Assembly: GCA_956465555.1 (NCBI GenBank)
Contig: OY101122.1
Location: forward strand, 2,243,001-2,307,000
DNA from: Nitzschia sp. pyKryTriq1
Taxonomy: Eukaryota > Bacillariophyta > Bacillariophyceae > Bacillariales > Bacillariaceae
Length of the DNA: 64,000 nucleotides
Reading direction: 5' to 3'
Shown here: piece after piece, positions 1 through 13,034 of the stretch
How positions within the stretch are numbered: the first letter of the stretch is position 1
How the letters are laid out: each line of letters opens with the position of its first letter
Program-made: the position numbers and the translations under genes
The notes under the pieces: generated by a model
Database searches by the model: none
What the model was told of the DNA's origin: nothing
The model's input: the letters and a program-made list of their open reading frames with translations, nothing else

Positions 1-467
1 AGCGTGAAAATTCAGTAGACTACAACATGGGTTACTTACTTACCGGACACCGCGACCGCACTACTACTGTACCGGCACTGTATACCAGTTCGTACCGATA
101 GTCTGTACCAGTACGGTCGGTATCGTGCGCTGTATGTATGTTGCTGGACATGTGAAGAATATTGAATGAATGAATCTTTGACACACACGCACGCACGATG
201 GGATATTCGATGATGATGTTCGTACAGTAGTATTCGGCATTCTCCACTTTCCTGTTTCCACTCCATACACCGGTACATACGAAGTACCGGTAGGCATGCT
301 TGATGCTTGCTGATGCTCTTGTACTCTTTAATTTCCGACCGACCATCATCAAGATGATATACCGGTAGTATTATCACGTTCATTGTTGAAAAGACTCGAA
401 TCATCGACTCTAGCTAGCTAGCTCAAGAAAAGACAAAGACGCAAGAATAAGCAAGCAGCAACACAAC
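1..467. other. Upstream intergenic region of the CLC gene
   Basis: No gene is supported here. It is AT/GC-mixed DNA with short palindromic words (ACCGGT, TAGCTAGCTAGC near 412-422) and presumably contains the promoter and 5' UTR of the CLC gene beginning at 468. The open frames on the minus strand show no recognisable domain and look like chance. Confidence 0.5.
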
Positions 468-1035
468 ATGGTATTAGGAGCACAAGCCGTCGATCTCGAC
501 GAAGAGGAGCAGCATCATGATAATGATAATGTTGATGATGATGATAATGATGATGATGATGATCCTTTGAGGAGGATGATTCTTCCTAACAATAATAATA
601 ATAATGATAATAATAATAATAATAATATTATTATTCCTCCACCCAGTACGACGCCCAAAGTGAGCAGTTTGGATTTTGAACGAATCGTCAATGATTATTC
701 CATTCAAGCAACACGGGATCGATATGGTCTGGACATTTGCCGCAGCAACAGCAACAACAGCAGCAGCAGTAGCAGCATCATGATGGACCAAGAGGATGAA
801 CATGGTCATGGTGATGATGATGGTGATGGTGATGATGATGAGAAGGATCAATCATCATCATCATCATTATTATTGATCAAGAAGAAGAAGACGAAGAATC
901 ATCATCACCATCATAGACCCACAGCATCCGGGGACTACGGAACACTTCCTCCTGCCAGTAATAATACGGCCAGTAATAATACGGCCAACAACGACAGCAA
1001 GGATACAGACGACGACGACAACAATAACAATAAGA

Positions 1036-1067
<32 letters not shown>

Positions 1068-4000
1068 ACCATTCACAAAAAGACGACGACGAAACAACAA
1101 CATCGACGACGATCGACGACACGAACCGCGACTCGATGGATCTTGTCCGCCCTGGTCGGTTTGGTGACGGGTCTGACGACGATTTTCATTGTTCATATTA
1201 CCAGTGCGATTGTACATTGGAGGATTCGGACGCTCGATACCATGTTGTGTCAAGAAAATTCCGCCAGCGACTCGATATTTATCTTTGTCGCATTTGCCAT
1301 TTGGAATTTGTGTTTGGCCACGAGTGCTTGCGGGTTGTGCATCTACGTGGCTCCCGAAGGGACCGGATCGGGCATTCCCGAAGTCAAGGCGTATTTGAAT
1401 GGCGTACGGGTCAAAAAATTTACGTCGTGGCGATTGTTTGGGGTCAAAATTGTCGGTACCATTTTGAGCGTCTCGAGTTCCTTGGCGGTCGGTATGGAAG
1501 GTCCCTTGATTCATATTGGTGCCATTGTCGGGGCGTCCTTTACCAAATCCTCGTCCGTCTTGTCCAAATTACTTTCGGCTACTACTAGTAGTACTACTAC
1601 TAGTACTACTGCTAGTACTACTGCTAGTACTGCCACAAGTACATCACCATCATCATCCAGAAGAACAAGAAGAAGATGCAAACCAACATGCCAGTCATCG
1701 TGTTGCTGCCCTGTTCCGACCAACATTACGGCGTCTTCTTCTTTGTCTCTATGGGCCCAATCTCTTTGGACCTTTACCACGACCAATCTAGCGCACTTTT
1801 CGATTGATGCCGAACGCCGCGATCTCATTAGTATCGGAGCCTCGGTCGGATTCGCCGCCTCCTTTGGGGCGCCCATTGGCGGCCTCTTGTTTATTTTGGA
1901 CGATATTTCCAGCTACTTTTCCAAAAACATGTTCTTACGGACACTCGTCGCCAATGCGATTGGAACCTTTTGTTTGGCCGTCCAAAGTGGAAATCTATCC
2001 AATTACAGTGTCATCAATTTGGGTTCCTATAAAGGAAGTGGTCAACAAGATGATATCTTTTTGGAACGTAAGTACAGTATACATACAGCATGATGATACT
2101 ACATGCCGCCGCCGCTACAACAATACTCTAACGCTCGCTCGCTCGTTCGTTCTTTCTTCCGTTCGTTCATTCATTCTTTCTTTCTTTCTTTCTTCCTTTC
2201 TTTCTTTTCAGGATTTGAGATTGTCCCGCTCTTTTTAGTGGTCGCCGTGGCCGGAGGCACGCTGGGAGGAACCTTCTGTGCGAGCTTTGAATATCTCAAA
2301 GTACACGTGATGGATCGACTCACTACTCCCAAGGCGAAACTAACTCAAGTGGCTGTAGTGAGTATCATTACGTCCGCCTTGACCTTTGGTCTTCCCTATG
2401 TTGCCTGGGCTTGTAATGATATCGATATCGATCCAGACGATGATACTAGTAGCGATAAACGGGGTCAACAATTCTTTTGTCAAGATGGCCAAGTCAATGA
2501 AATGGCGACCATGATGTTTGGATCACGAGATACTGCGATTAAACGAATCCTTTCCGATCCCACCCAATTTCAAGAACGTACGTTATGGGCCATTGGGATT
2601 CTCTTTTATGCCCTCATGACCTTGACGTACGGAAGTTTTCTTCCATCGGGGATCTTTACCCCCACCGTCTTGATTGGTGCTTCGTTGGGCGGCGCCGCAG
2701 GACTCCGATTTCAAGAATGGTTCGGACAGGATATCCCGGCGAGTACCTTTGCCTTACTCGGAGTCGCGGCCATGCTGGCGGGGATTCAACGTTCGACCGT
2801 CAGTATCAGTGTCATATTGGTGGAAGGAACGGGACAGATCAAAGTATTACTTCCCGTCGTCATTGTCGTTTTGGTATCACGTTACGTGGCCAGTAAATTA
2901 CATCCCAATGGATTGTATGAAACGTCCATGAAGTTGAAACAATATCCCTACATGGATCATGAACAAAAAGTCGGTTACGACGTCTTGCAAGTTCATCAAA
3001 TCATGAGCTCGCCGGCAAAAGTATTGTATCCACTCACTCAGGCTTCGCATCTGGTCCATATGCTACAAACGACCTCCCACAATGGGTTTCCCGTCATTGA
3101 CCCCCAAACGAAAAAGTTGTTGGGTTTGGTCCGAAGAGATCAAATTGTGGCGTTACTAGAATGTGGAGTCTTTGAAGAAGAAGTATCAGATGAAGAAGAA
3201 GCGATGATGATGACAACGACGACGACCGATTCAATGATGATGGTGGACGGCGGCGGCGTCGGTACTGCTGCTGCTGGTGTTGTTGAAGCTAGCACAAGGA
3301 GTGCAATATCGGATGTCTCTTCTCCCGGACGTATTACTTCCTCACATGCTCGACCGGGAATTGCATCAAGTCCACTCGTGCATTGGGCTTATCATATCAA
3401 AGATGATCGTTACGACTATCTCAAGAATGCCAAGGCGGTGACGAGAAGGAGAACAAGAAGAAGGAGCAGCATTGTAATATCCGCAGCAGCAGCCGCGGCC
3501 GCAGTGAAGGACCACGAAGATGAATTCGACCAACATGAGATGCTTCGAAATATCCGGAATACCATTCGAAGTATGCCCCCGAGAACTGCAACAATCGATG
3601 GTGACGGGGGTGCTGGTCGAGGCGGCGGCGGCGGCGGCAACAACAACCAAGACAACGCGACGCCCTTTGGCGGATACGATTGCTTTCCTCCTGTAAACGA
3701 CGTTCTGATGTTGCAACAAGAACAAGAACGCCGTCGTCTGGTGAAACAGGAAGACGAAGAAGACGACGACGAAGAAGAAGGAGAAGAGAGCGCTTCTTCT
3801 CCGCCACCTCCTCCCTCCACTCAAAGTACTACCAATCATCACCGTACGATATCTTCTAGCGTTGCTTCGACTACTTCCAACAGCATGATGTCCAATAATA
3901 CTATGGAAGCCCCCAAAGGATTTGCCGAAATCGGCGTGAACGAATATGGCAATCTCTTTGTCACCTGGCTCCATCCCGAATGTCGCCATCTCTACGTGAA

Positions 4001-4214
4001 TATTGCTGCAGTCATGAACCGGGGAACCTACTGTGTTCCGGAACATCTCCCCGTATCCAAGGCCCGCTACCTATTTACGCAACTCGGACTTCGTCACGTG
4101 GTCGTGTTGGGTGGACCATCCGGCGGCGAAGTGGTCGGCGTCTTTACCCGGGCCAACCTGCTGGAGGGATTCATCAAAGAACGAGTGGGTTTTAATCTCT
4201 ACTCTAGCTACTAG
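468..4214 (+). CDS. CLC-family chloride channel/exchanger with two CBS domains
   Basis: Two exons, 468-2067 and 2212-4214, joined through a GTAAGT donor and a CTTT-rich acceptor; the split codon gives Arg and the reading continues LER-FEIVPLF. The protein is 1200 residues. The three CLC selectivity motifs are present: GSGIPEVKAYLNG, GMEGPLIHIGA (gating-type Glu at about residue 344) and GIFTPTVLIGASLGG; FGAPIGGLLFILDD is also typical. Two C-terminal CBS domains lie near residues 790-855 (HQIMSSPAKVLYPL) and 1130-1195 (VMNRGTYCVPEHLPVSKA), separated by about 250 acidic, Ser-rich residues. The first 220 residues are Asn/Asp/Ser/His homopolymers including a His10 run, and a Thr/Ser insert interrupts the membrane domain around residues 365-420. 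CLC proteins move chloride (or exchange Cl-/H+) across plasma, vacuolar or endosomal membranes. Channel versus exchanger cannot be decided from what I read. Confidence 0.93.
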
Positions 4215-5300
4215 TAGCTACTACTATTAGCTAGTAATAACTCATACTCTTCTCTCTACTCTACTAGTAGTAGTAGTTTGAGACGCGAAACTCAATTGTA
4301 CGGAAACGAGTAGAAAGTAGTAGTAGTTTCGAAGAGCGGAAAACTACGAATAACCAAAAGAGCGTCAAGAGAGGAGGAGTCAATTGAGTCCTACTGTTCG
4401 AAGAAGTAATAATGGGGTATTTGTGTATTGGGGGAATTTGTACAGTATGCCTGGCGTTGCTGCCTTTCTCTATGGTGGCATAGATCCTTGGGGATTGGCC
4501 GAATAGCGTTCACATCTTTTATTAATGTACCACTTGTTTTGCGATTATTTCTCATGCCCATGAGTGATGGGCAGTAGTAATTCTCCGAGATAGTGGTTTT
4601 TCGTTGAAAGCGGCGAATCATGAATTAAATGTTTGTTGACAATTCCAGTAACATATAATGGTATCCTTGAAGAGTCAATCTATCTCAGCGCTTACAACAA
4701 TTAACAAAAAATATTGAAAGTGCGTCTTAGATAAGTGACCGTTCTCTAATTATAGATCGGAGAATCTATTGTTACGTCAGCCACATAAACGTTCTCTCCG
4801 ATTAACGCGAAAAGCATAAGTGATCGACCATCCTACTGGTATATCCGGTATATGTTATTTTACTTTCTTCCGAATAGCGAAATCATCTCAATACACTGTA
4901 ATTAAAAGTCTGAGACCGGCAGGCTAAAGCATGAACGGATAGTCTCTACCGGTACCGGTAGTAGAGTAGTAGATACTACTACAGGTAGTCTACCGATACC
5001 GGTAGTAGAGAGATTAATCAAGTCTACCGATAGATAGTAGAGAGATTAATAATTTACGTTCTTCCGAATAGCGAAAACATTGTGTACCGGTAGTACAGGT
5101 GGTGCCTCGACGCTACAACAATCCAAGTCGCAGATGAGCCAACAAGGAAGAAAGTCCAATTTTACCAAGGAGATTTTACTTATACTCCAAGAAGTTAATC
5201 GATCATCTTTTTAATGTACTAGTAGTGGTTAGTATAGGCTAGCTAGTTAGCTGTCTTCATGCGTATTAATAGTAGCATATGTGCATGGGGTAATCATTAT
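4215..5300. other. Intergenic region with palindromic words and one dispersed-repeat copy
   Basis: No supported gene. The region holds many CTAG, TACCGGTA and TAGTAG words. One copy of a dispersed repeat (core TGAAAGTGCGTCTTAGATA) is at about 4714-4755; related copies are at 6912 and 7051. The word TTCTTCCGAATAGCGAAA occurs twice, at about 4865 and 5060. The short minus-strand frame at 4391-4621 has no recognisable features. Confidence 0.5.
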
Positions 5301-6320
5301 TTACAGGTTGCGTGGATTCCATTCAAAGCCCAAGCTATTCATGAGAGCAATGCGGGATTGGTTGAGGCTATTCTTTTGTCCCTTGAGACGTAGCTTCATT
5401 TGACGTCGCTGACACTTGATCCATACGGCAAGTGCTCTGTCTTCTTGGTAGTGGGAGGGAACACAGCAGTGTCCATAGAGTGCTCGAAAGGCTTTCAGAG
5501 TCTGAAAATGCTCGTCCCAGGCGGCTTGGTGGGAATCCCACACAAAACCAAACGAGTCCAGCTGCTGTTGACGAGCGTCTGTGAGTGTGGAATGACGTCC
5601 TGCTTGCTTGAGCTTGTATTGGTATCGTTGTCTCTTGACCCATTGTGCCAACTTTTGATTGGCCGGAAACTCATGGGGCACCAAGCAGTGACCGGTGACA
5701 TCCTTGAAGTCGAGAAGCTCTTGGAAACGATCGTTCCACTGGTCTTCCTGGTATGTTCGGAAGATAGTACTGCTAGCAGACGAGTTTTGGCTTTCGTCTT
5801 CTGGTTCTTGGTCATCTTCGTTTGATTCACCAGACCATGAAGCGTTTTCGAGACGACGCTTCTTCTGCTGATGGAATGCTCCTGTCGAAGCGTGGTGGCA
5901 GTCGACGCTGAGCGAGAAGACTTGGTCCAGTTCTACTGGCTCCTCTTCGTGCTCTCGTTGGAACAAGAAGAAGGTCGCCGGACAAGGCACTTCCTCCTCG
6001 CACAGCGAGTTTCTGTTTCTCTTGAGCATGTTATTGATGTTATAACTAGGAACAATGGGGTCTGGTTCGGGAGAGAGAACGACATTCGGGCCGATGGGAG
6101 TCGGCTCAAGGTCATCAAAGTAGGATGACGGCGCGTCGAGGAGATCTTTAGTCTCGCAAATAATATCGAGTACGCTTTGGAGGTTGAATGCTGCTGGTGC
6201 GGAAACCGTGTCAGTACTCGTTTTGTAAGCAGGAGGGCGACCGATCATACTTGAGGAGCATCCTCCTGCCAGAGAATACTGGTGGTCACGAGCTGTTTGA
6301 TGTTTGATGAAGAAGTTCAT
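5301..6320 (-). CDS. Helicase-associated (HA) domain protein
   Basis: Single exon, 339 residues. The C-terminal half holds two consecutive HA-type repeats, at about residues 193-262 (WNDRFQELLDFKDVTGHCLVP ... GFVW) and 268-338 (WDEHFQTLKAFRALYGHCCVP ... LGFEWNP). Each has the W-x(n)-GHC.VP ... L..WV..QR..Y/M spacing of the helicase-associated domain family, which is often found without a helicase in diatoms. The N-terminal 190 residues are acidic and Ser-rich with a KKRR cluster, so a nuclear DNA- or RNA-binding role is plausible but inferred. The ATG at 6320 is the only good start. A degenerate copy of its acidic middle segment lies at 59272-59517. Confidence 0.85.
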   Translation of the reverse strand: MNFFIKHQTARDHQYSLAGGCSSSMIGRPPAYKTSTDTVSAPAAFNLQSVLDIICETKDLLDAPSSYFDDLEPTPIGPNVVLSPEPDPIVPSYNINNMLKRNRNSLCEEEVPCPATFFLFQREHEEEPVELDQVFSLSVDCHHASTGAFHQQKKRRLENASWSGESNEDDQEPEDESQNSSASSTIFRTYQEDQWNDRFQELLDFKDVTGHCLVPHEFPANQKLAQWVKRQRYQYKLKQAGRHSTLTDARQQQLDSFGFVWDSHQAAWDEHFQTLKAFRALYGHCCVPSHYQEDRALAVWIKCQRRQMKLRLKGQKNSLNQSRIALMNSLGFEWNPRNL

Positions 6321-6475
6321 GGCTGTCGATTAAAATATAGAAGAAGGGGAGGAATGAATGTGATGAATGCTGAGTGTGTGCACTCTCGTTTTATGAGAGT
6401 TGATGAGCTGAGCAGGATGCATGGTTGATGGTCGGGAACGAAAAAGCACGCTAACCGCCACCATCCGTCCAGATG

Positions 6476-7167
6476 GCCTTTCCGCTAATAATTTCCATCA
6501 ATTACGCCTTATTATTTAAAGAAGCCACGAACTTCCACAAACAAAAAATATTCTACCCAATTTTTTTATAGCCGCGAGTCGTTTACAAATAACTGGTACT
6601 GCTTGCGGGTTCTCATACCGACCGACCGAACAGTTTAAAAGACATTCCATTCGGATATGAATATGCCATCGACTTCTCTTTGACATTGTTTTGACATGAT
6701 GGACACATACGATGTCCACATTATTCTTCGATGACATTATTTGGCCAGCCACCCATTTTATAAACGTTTAAATACATGAGTTTAAAAAAAAGGAAAACTC
6801 CTCCCCGCCATGGGTTCTTTATGGCTAGCCACCCCCCACGTAGTTTGCTCGGATTTTATGAACTCCTCCCCGCCGCCATGGGTTCTTTATAGTTGATTCA
6901 AACGAAAAATAGTGAAAGTGCGTCTTAGATAGGTTGGCGTTCTCTAACTAGATAGTCTTTCCGCTAATAATTTTCATCGTTGCCACCGTAATTGATGTTC
7001 TTTATACGATTATTTTATATATTGATCGATACAGTTCATTTAAAAAAAAATGAAAGTGCGTCTTAGATAGGTGGGCGTTCTCTAATTAGAAGGTCTTTCT
7101 GCTATTAATTTCCTTCAATTACGCCTTATTGACACAAACGAAAAATATTCTACCCAAATTTTTCATA
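6476..7167. repeat. Dispersed/duplicated AT-rich element (two copies plus core fragments)
   Basis: Copies at 6476-6570 and 7088-7167 share the order CTTTC-GCT-A-TTAATTTCC, TCAATTACGCCTTATT, then ACAAAC-AAAAATATTCTACCCAA. A second motif, TGAAAGTGCGTCTTAGATA(G)G with GCGTTCTCTAA, precedes copies at 6912 and 7051 and recurs alone at 4714. It is probably the remnant of a small non-autonomous element. No terminal inverted repeats or coding capacity were seen. Confidence 0.6.
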
Positions 7168-8124
7168 CTAGCATCACACTTAACTCAAATTGAACACGCA
7201 CGACGTGCCAGCCATTACAATAACGCGCCACCACGCACAATAAGGACAAAGTTGTTCGTCCTTGATTGGCACATAAGATGGCACTCCGCCTCTATGTCAT
7301 CTTGGAACTTGGAACATCTCCATAAATGCCTAATCAATGAAACACCTACCGCTGCACTATATTATGTTGCCGGCGATGATGATTCTTCTCCGGGGTCCGC
7401 AAATAAAAAGGCTCAGCGCTTACCACAATGGACAGGTTACCGGAACAAGGGAGTCAAGTCAGTCCAAGCGATCGAGCGAGTCCTGAAATCAAGAAGCCGA
7501 CTAGTGTTGAAACAACGGTGAAAAGCCAGACTATTGTATCAGTAAGATAACAAAGTCAGTCTAAGCTAAACACACAGTGTAACAATAACTTTCGTAGTGT
7601 TAGATTCGCAAACAACAATGAGATCATCATGTAGATGATGCTCATGGTTCATCTAGGGGCCTGGCCACCGTCTTGGTTTCCGGTGCGCAGCGCGTTGGAT
7701 TTGCAAAATTGTTAAACCATTAGACCGGACGCAGATCATCTGGTGCGCGCGTACCCAGACTCGGATCTGGGTACGACAATTTCGGGAATGACCCAGTACA
7801 GTGCGTACCGGTAAAGTATGGAACACGTTCTTTCCGAATGATGCGAAAAGCATGCACGTCACAAGCAAGCAGGCCACCGGTACCTTGTACCGATAGCAGA
7901 CTCGTAGCATGAGGTACCAGTACCGTACCAGGTAACGCACTCGTACAGTTGTACGAACACGTGTTCTTGCCCCCAGAGCCCCTTTCAGTCCCCCGAATCC
8001 TACCGGTATTGTGTTATTGCCCGGCCCCTTTTGCTACAGTAGCTTCAGTCCCCCGAACTACTGTACATACAGTAAATCTGGCGAAACGTGCTCTTGATGT
8101 TTGTGTTAATTGAGGATAACAGTA

Positions 8125-8235
8125 TATTATGCCCATGTCTTGCCCAAAGTTTGACTGGCGCTTTCCATCTCTATCATTGATCCCAAGATTTGACTACTGT
8201 ATTATGCCCATGTCTTGCGTAAAGTTGGACTGGCG
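8125..8235. repeat. Two-copy direct repeat, period about 74 bp
   Basis: A 37-bp word beginning TATTATGCCCATGTCTTGC and ending GACTGGCGC occurs at 8125-8161 and again at 8199-8235 with three differences. It lies about 200 bp upstream of the ATG at 8437, so it could be part of that gene's promoter region. Confidence 0.7.
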
Positions 8236-8436
8236 CGTTCTTCGTACAGCACAACATACGTACCAGTAGCTACAGTACCAGATAGGAAAGAGGAGGCAGA
8301 GTCTTCACATCATCATCTGTCGTCTCGGTTTCATGGGAGAGTGGACCGATTGTGCATCTAATAATCAATCTACTCCAAGAACACCCATCAATGTCGATAA
8401 CGCTACGATTCGTACGTTTCGTCCATTTGTATAGCC

Positions 8437-11256
8437 ATGGCAATACTCAAAGCTTCTCCTCGACACGCAGCAACTACTACTACTAGTAGTAGTAGTAGGT
8501 CGAGGGAAGAAAATTCTTCCCATGCCCAAGCAGAAGTTTCTTCCAGTAGGAACGGTGCGACTCACAGCAGCAACAACGCCCATATTATTAATAGAATGTC
8601 TCCTCCGCCGACGCTTCGAAGTCCAATGGTGGTGGGTACTACTACTTTCCATAAGTTATTGAGTATCGGGTCCATGCCATCATCATCATCATCAGCATCA
8701 TCAGCTGGAGGAAAGAAGAAGACGTCCTATATTACCCATCGTGTGGACACTCCCGACTCTCAAGATCGAAGATCCTCCATTCATGGTGCCTTGCATCATG
8801 CTTTGGTTCACCCTCCTCCTTATTCCCCTTCACACACCGGAGGAGGAGGAGGAGGTCTTTTTCGAAGACGTCGTAGTTCCTGTACGGGATCCACCACTTC
8901 CGGAGCTGTCCAATTCTGCTCGATGGACGACGACGACGATGAAGATGAAGAAAATGAAGAATCTACTAGTACTACGCCAACAACGAAGAATGAAACACCC
9001 ATCAAAAAGAAGAAAAAGAAGAAATCCCAAAAGACAACGTCTACAACCAATGATAGTGGGGAAACAATCCAAGCTACCTCACGCTCCATCAGCACATCAT
9101 CATTCGACGAAATTACTAATACTACCACAACGACGCCCATACTAAAGAAGAAGAAAAAGAAAAAGATGAAGCAAAGAAGCGACGATGAGCAGGAAGCTTA
9201 TTCTTACAGTCTTGAGGGTCCTCAATTCGATTTAGCTTTGGAACTTTCCCAGCGTTCCTCTTCGGAACAACACCAACCACCGTCTGCTGCTGCTCCTGGA
9301 TTCTTGCCATTATCATCATCATCATCATCATCAGCGAGGACCTCTCTTCAAGGATCGTCCACATCATCCTTGACATCAGAGACGGTATTATTAGCAACTG
9401 CAACCACAACCACAACCACCTCCAAGCCTTTGAGCACTACTACTAGATCCGAAGTATCATCTTGTTCTGCTTCACCCAGTAAGCCCCCTCTATCGCCTCG
9501 AAAGAAGAAAGCAGCAACAACAGCAGCAACAGCAACATCAACCTCCCCGACGAGACTTTCAAAATCATCGGCACTGGTCCGCCACCTTGCTAAGAATACT
9601 ACTAGTAGTAGTACTGCTACTACAAGTGCTGCTGCTGCTGACGACGACAACGACGACGAGGAGGAAGGAACCATGGCTTTGAATGATGCTGAGGAATCAT
9701 CGACAGGTGAGATGACCATGAGGTCTACTACTACTACTTCTTCTTCTAGTACTTCTTCCTCGAGACCGTTGGTGCGAAAGCGATCCATTCGACCTACAAC
9801 ATCCTCTGCATCCGTATCCACCAGCAACAACAGACGCAGTCGTCCATCATCATTATCAGCATCATCAACATCTTCTACTAGTAGTACTACTACTAGTAGG
9901 TCTCATTCCCTTCCATCAACAGCTCATCGAAGGTCTCGATCCTCGTCTTCTTCTTCGACCCGTTCAAGCAGGACGACTCCTTCTTCTTCGTCGTCGGATG
10001 ATATCAACAAGAGTCTTCGGCGATCTAGATCTTCCGTGGGTGGTCGAAGAGCTAGACCGACTGGAACAACACCAACACCAACACCAACATCTTCCAATTC
10101 AAGTACTACTTCTACTGCTCCTACCTCCAGCAGTACCAACTGTAGTAGCACTCACTCTACTAGGAGGTCCCTATCCCTTCCAGCATCACCTCAACGACGT
10201 CAGTCGTCGTCTCGATCTTCGTCTTCATCGGTACCCGCAGTGCCAAAGATTCGAATTCCCCACGAGTCGTCACCATCATCATCACCTTCTACGAGTAGAA
10301 CAAGAAGCAGTGGCCGTCGTTCCCGATCCGTCAGCTCGGTCCGTTCCTCTCATCATGATCATCATTCTTCTGTAGGTGATCATCATGACGACGATAATGA
10401 CAATGATAATGATGATGCCGACCGCAGATCATCATCTTCCCACACTACGAGATCGGCGTTGAAATCAATACGAAGCAGCAAGAAGCGATCATCTTCCTTC
10501 TCCCCCTCCTCCTCCTCCTCGGAACGACAACGTCGAGAACGTTCCGCCTCTCCTACTAGTAGCAGCTTGCGACGAGATGCCCATACTACTACTACCACCA
10601 GGATGATTCGATCATCGGGAGCATCGTTACTACCGCTGGTGTCCTCGACGACGACCAAGAATTCAAATTCATCATCAACGACGAGAAGAGATGATCATCT
10701 ACAGCTCAACAAGAAGAAGTCGTTGTTGTCATCGAAAGACGATAACGCATCTACAGCTAGTACGAAAGAGACACAGTCTTGTTCGACCACCAGTTCTTCT
10801 GCTACTACTACTGGTGGTGGTGGTGGTGGAAGAAGGAGAACTCATGATGATCGTGCGAGGACATCCACAACAACACCGACAAGAAGAAGCGTAACGACAT
10901 CATCGTCCACCACCATCACCAGCAACAACACCAACAACAACCGTAGAAGATCGTCCACCCCTTCTTCTTCTGCTTCGTCTACTACTAGTAGTAGTATGAT
11001 GAATGGAAGAGAAAGACCGCCGGCCTCTCCTTCTTCTTCCATGATTCGACGATACAAGAACAACAACAACAACTACACCGAGCGATCTGCTATTACTTCT
11101 GGTTTGGACTCGTCCATTCGTTTGGATGATTTGGATGTGGTGGTGGGCAAGGAGGAAGGTGAAGGTGGACGACGACGAATTTCGTCTCTCACCTTGCATT
11201 CCTCGACGGAATCTTTGAATGCAGCAGCAGCTCTACCACCGTACGAACGATCATAA
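8437..11256 (+). CDS. Large Ser/Thr/Arg-rich low-complexity protein, function unknown
   Basis: One uninterrupted frame of 939 residues starting in a good context (GCCATGG). Almost the whole protein is Ser/Thr-rich and disordered. It contains Lys clusters (IKKKKKKKSQK, LKKKKKKKMKQ), proline-directed phosphorylation-like sites (KPPLSPRKKK, SLPASPQRR, SASPTSSS), repeated RS dipeptides (SRSVSSVRSS), and acidic patches. No globular fold, signal peptide or membrane helix is visible. RS-rich composition and basic clusters suggest a nuclear scaffold or splicing-speckle protein, but this is inference from composition only. Short better-ordered stretches occur near residues 248-265 (EAYSYSLEGPQFDLALEL) and at the C terminus (SGLDSSIRLDDLDVVVG). 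The length of the frame and its steady codon phase support a real gene. Confidence 0.6.
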   Translation: MAILKASPRHAATTTTSSSSRSREENSSHAQAEVSSSRNGATHSSNNAHIINRMSPPPTLRSPMVVGTTTFHKLLSIGSMPSSSSSASSAGGKKKTSYITHRVDTPDSQDRRSSIHGALHHALVHPPPYSPSHTGGGGGGLFRRRRSSCTGSTTSGAVQFCSMDDDDDEDEENEESTSTTPTTKNETPIKKKKKKKSQKTTSTTNDSGETIQATSRSISTSSFDEITNTTTTTPILKKKKKKKMKQRSDDEQEAYSYSLEGPQFDLALELSQRSSSEQHQPPSAAAPGFLPLSSSSSSSARTSLQGSSTSSLTSETVLLATATTTTTTSKPLSTTTRSEVSSCSASPSKPPLSPRKKKAATTAATATSTSPTRLSKSSALVRHLAKNTTSSSTATTSAAAADDDNDDEEEGTMALNDAEESSTGEMTMRSTTTTSSSSTSSSRPLVRKRSIRPTTSSASVSTSNNRRSRPSSLSASSTSSTSSTTTSRSHSLPSTAHRRSRSSSSSSTRSSRTTPSSSSSDDINKSLRRSRSSVGGRRARPTGTTPTPTPTSSNSSTTSTAPTSSSTNCSSTHSTRRSLSLPASPQRRQSSSRSSSSSVPAVPKIRIPHESSPSSSPSTSRTRSSGRRSRSVSSVRSSHHDHHSSVGDHHDDDNDNDNDDADRRSSSSHTTRSALKSIRSSKKRSSSFSPSSSSSERQRRERSASPTSSSLRRDAHTTTTTRMIRSSGASLLPLVSSTTTKNSNSSSTTRRDDHLQLNKKKSLLSSKDDNASTASTKETQSCSTTSSSATTTGGGGGGRRRTHDDRARTSTTTPTRRSVTTSSSTTITSNNTNNNRRRSSTPSSSASSTTSSSMMNGRERPPASPSSSMIRRYKNNNNNYTERSAITSGLDSSIRLDDLDVVVGKEEGEGGRRRISSLTLHSSTESLNAAAALPPYERS

Positions 11257-11480
11257 ACTGTCGGTTACATTACGTAGTACGTCCAGCACCACTCTCTTCT
11301 CTACCCTTACATACGTACTCTAGCTAGCTAGAGTAGCCGAAGACATTCTACACTTTACTGTCTTGTACCATGTACTACTACTCGTACTATTTTTAGTATA
11401 CTTTTCGCTCCATTGCTAGCTCTACTGGCTAGCTAACTAGCTAACTAGCTAACTAGCTAACTAGCTAGTAGCAGCAGTAC
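11257..11480. repeat. Convergent intergenic spacer with CTAG octamer repeat
   Basis: The spacer between two convergent genes contains about five tandem copies of the octamer AGCTAACT at roughly 11430-11468, flanked by other CTAG-rich words. It presumably holds the 3' UTRs and polyadenylation signals of both neighbours. Confidence 0.6.

Positions 11481-13034
<1,554 letters not shown>

Larger units (their letters stand above)
6321..8436. other. Repeat-rich intergenic region
   Basis: No convincing gene. Seen directly: two copies of an approximately 85-bp element (6476-6570 and 7088-7167) sharing TCAATTACGCCTTATT and AAAAATATTCTACCCAA; repeats of TGAAAGTGCGTCTTAGATAGG at 6912 and 7051; a duplicated CTCCTCCCCGCC...ATGGGTTCTTTAT segment at 6796-6822 and 6861-6890; duplicated TTCAGTCCCCCGAA near 7984 and 8045; and a near-perfect repeat at 8125-8161 and 8199-8235. 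The 130-codon frame at 7129-7521 begins inside a repeat and has no recognisable domain. Confidence 0.55.

Noticed and set aside
7129-7521. 130-codon plus-strand frame in the repeat-rich region
   Set aside because: It begins inside a duplicated AT-rich element and shows no recognisable motif or splice partner.
7650-7790. Possible tRNA-like structure
   Set aside because: The GC-rich segment lacks a proper A box and the GGTTCGANTCC B box; I found no convincing tRNA in the window.
9348-9830. Long minus-strand frames opposite the Ser-rich gene
   Set aside because: Val/Glu-rich antisense translations of trinucleotide repeats; the plus frame is three times longer and continuous.
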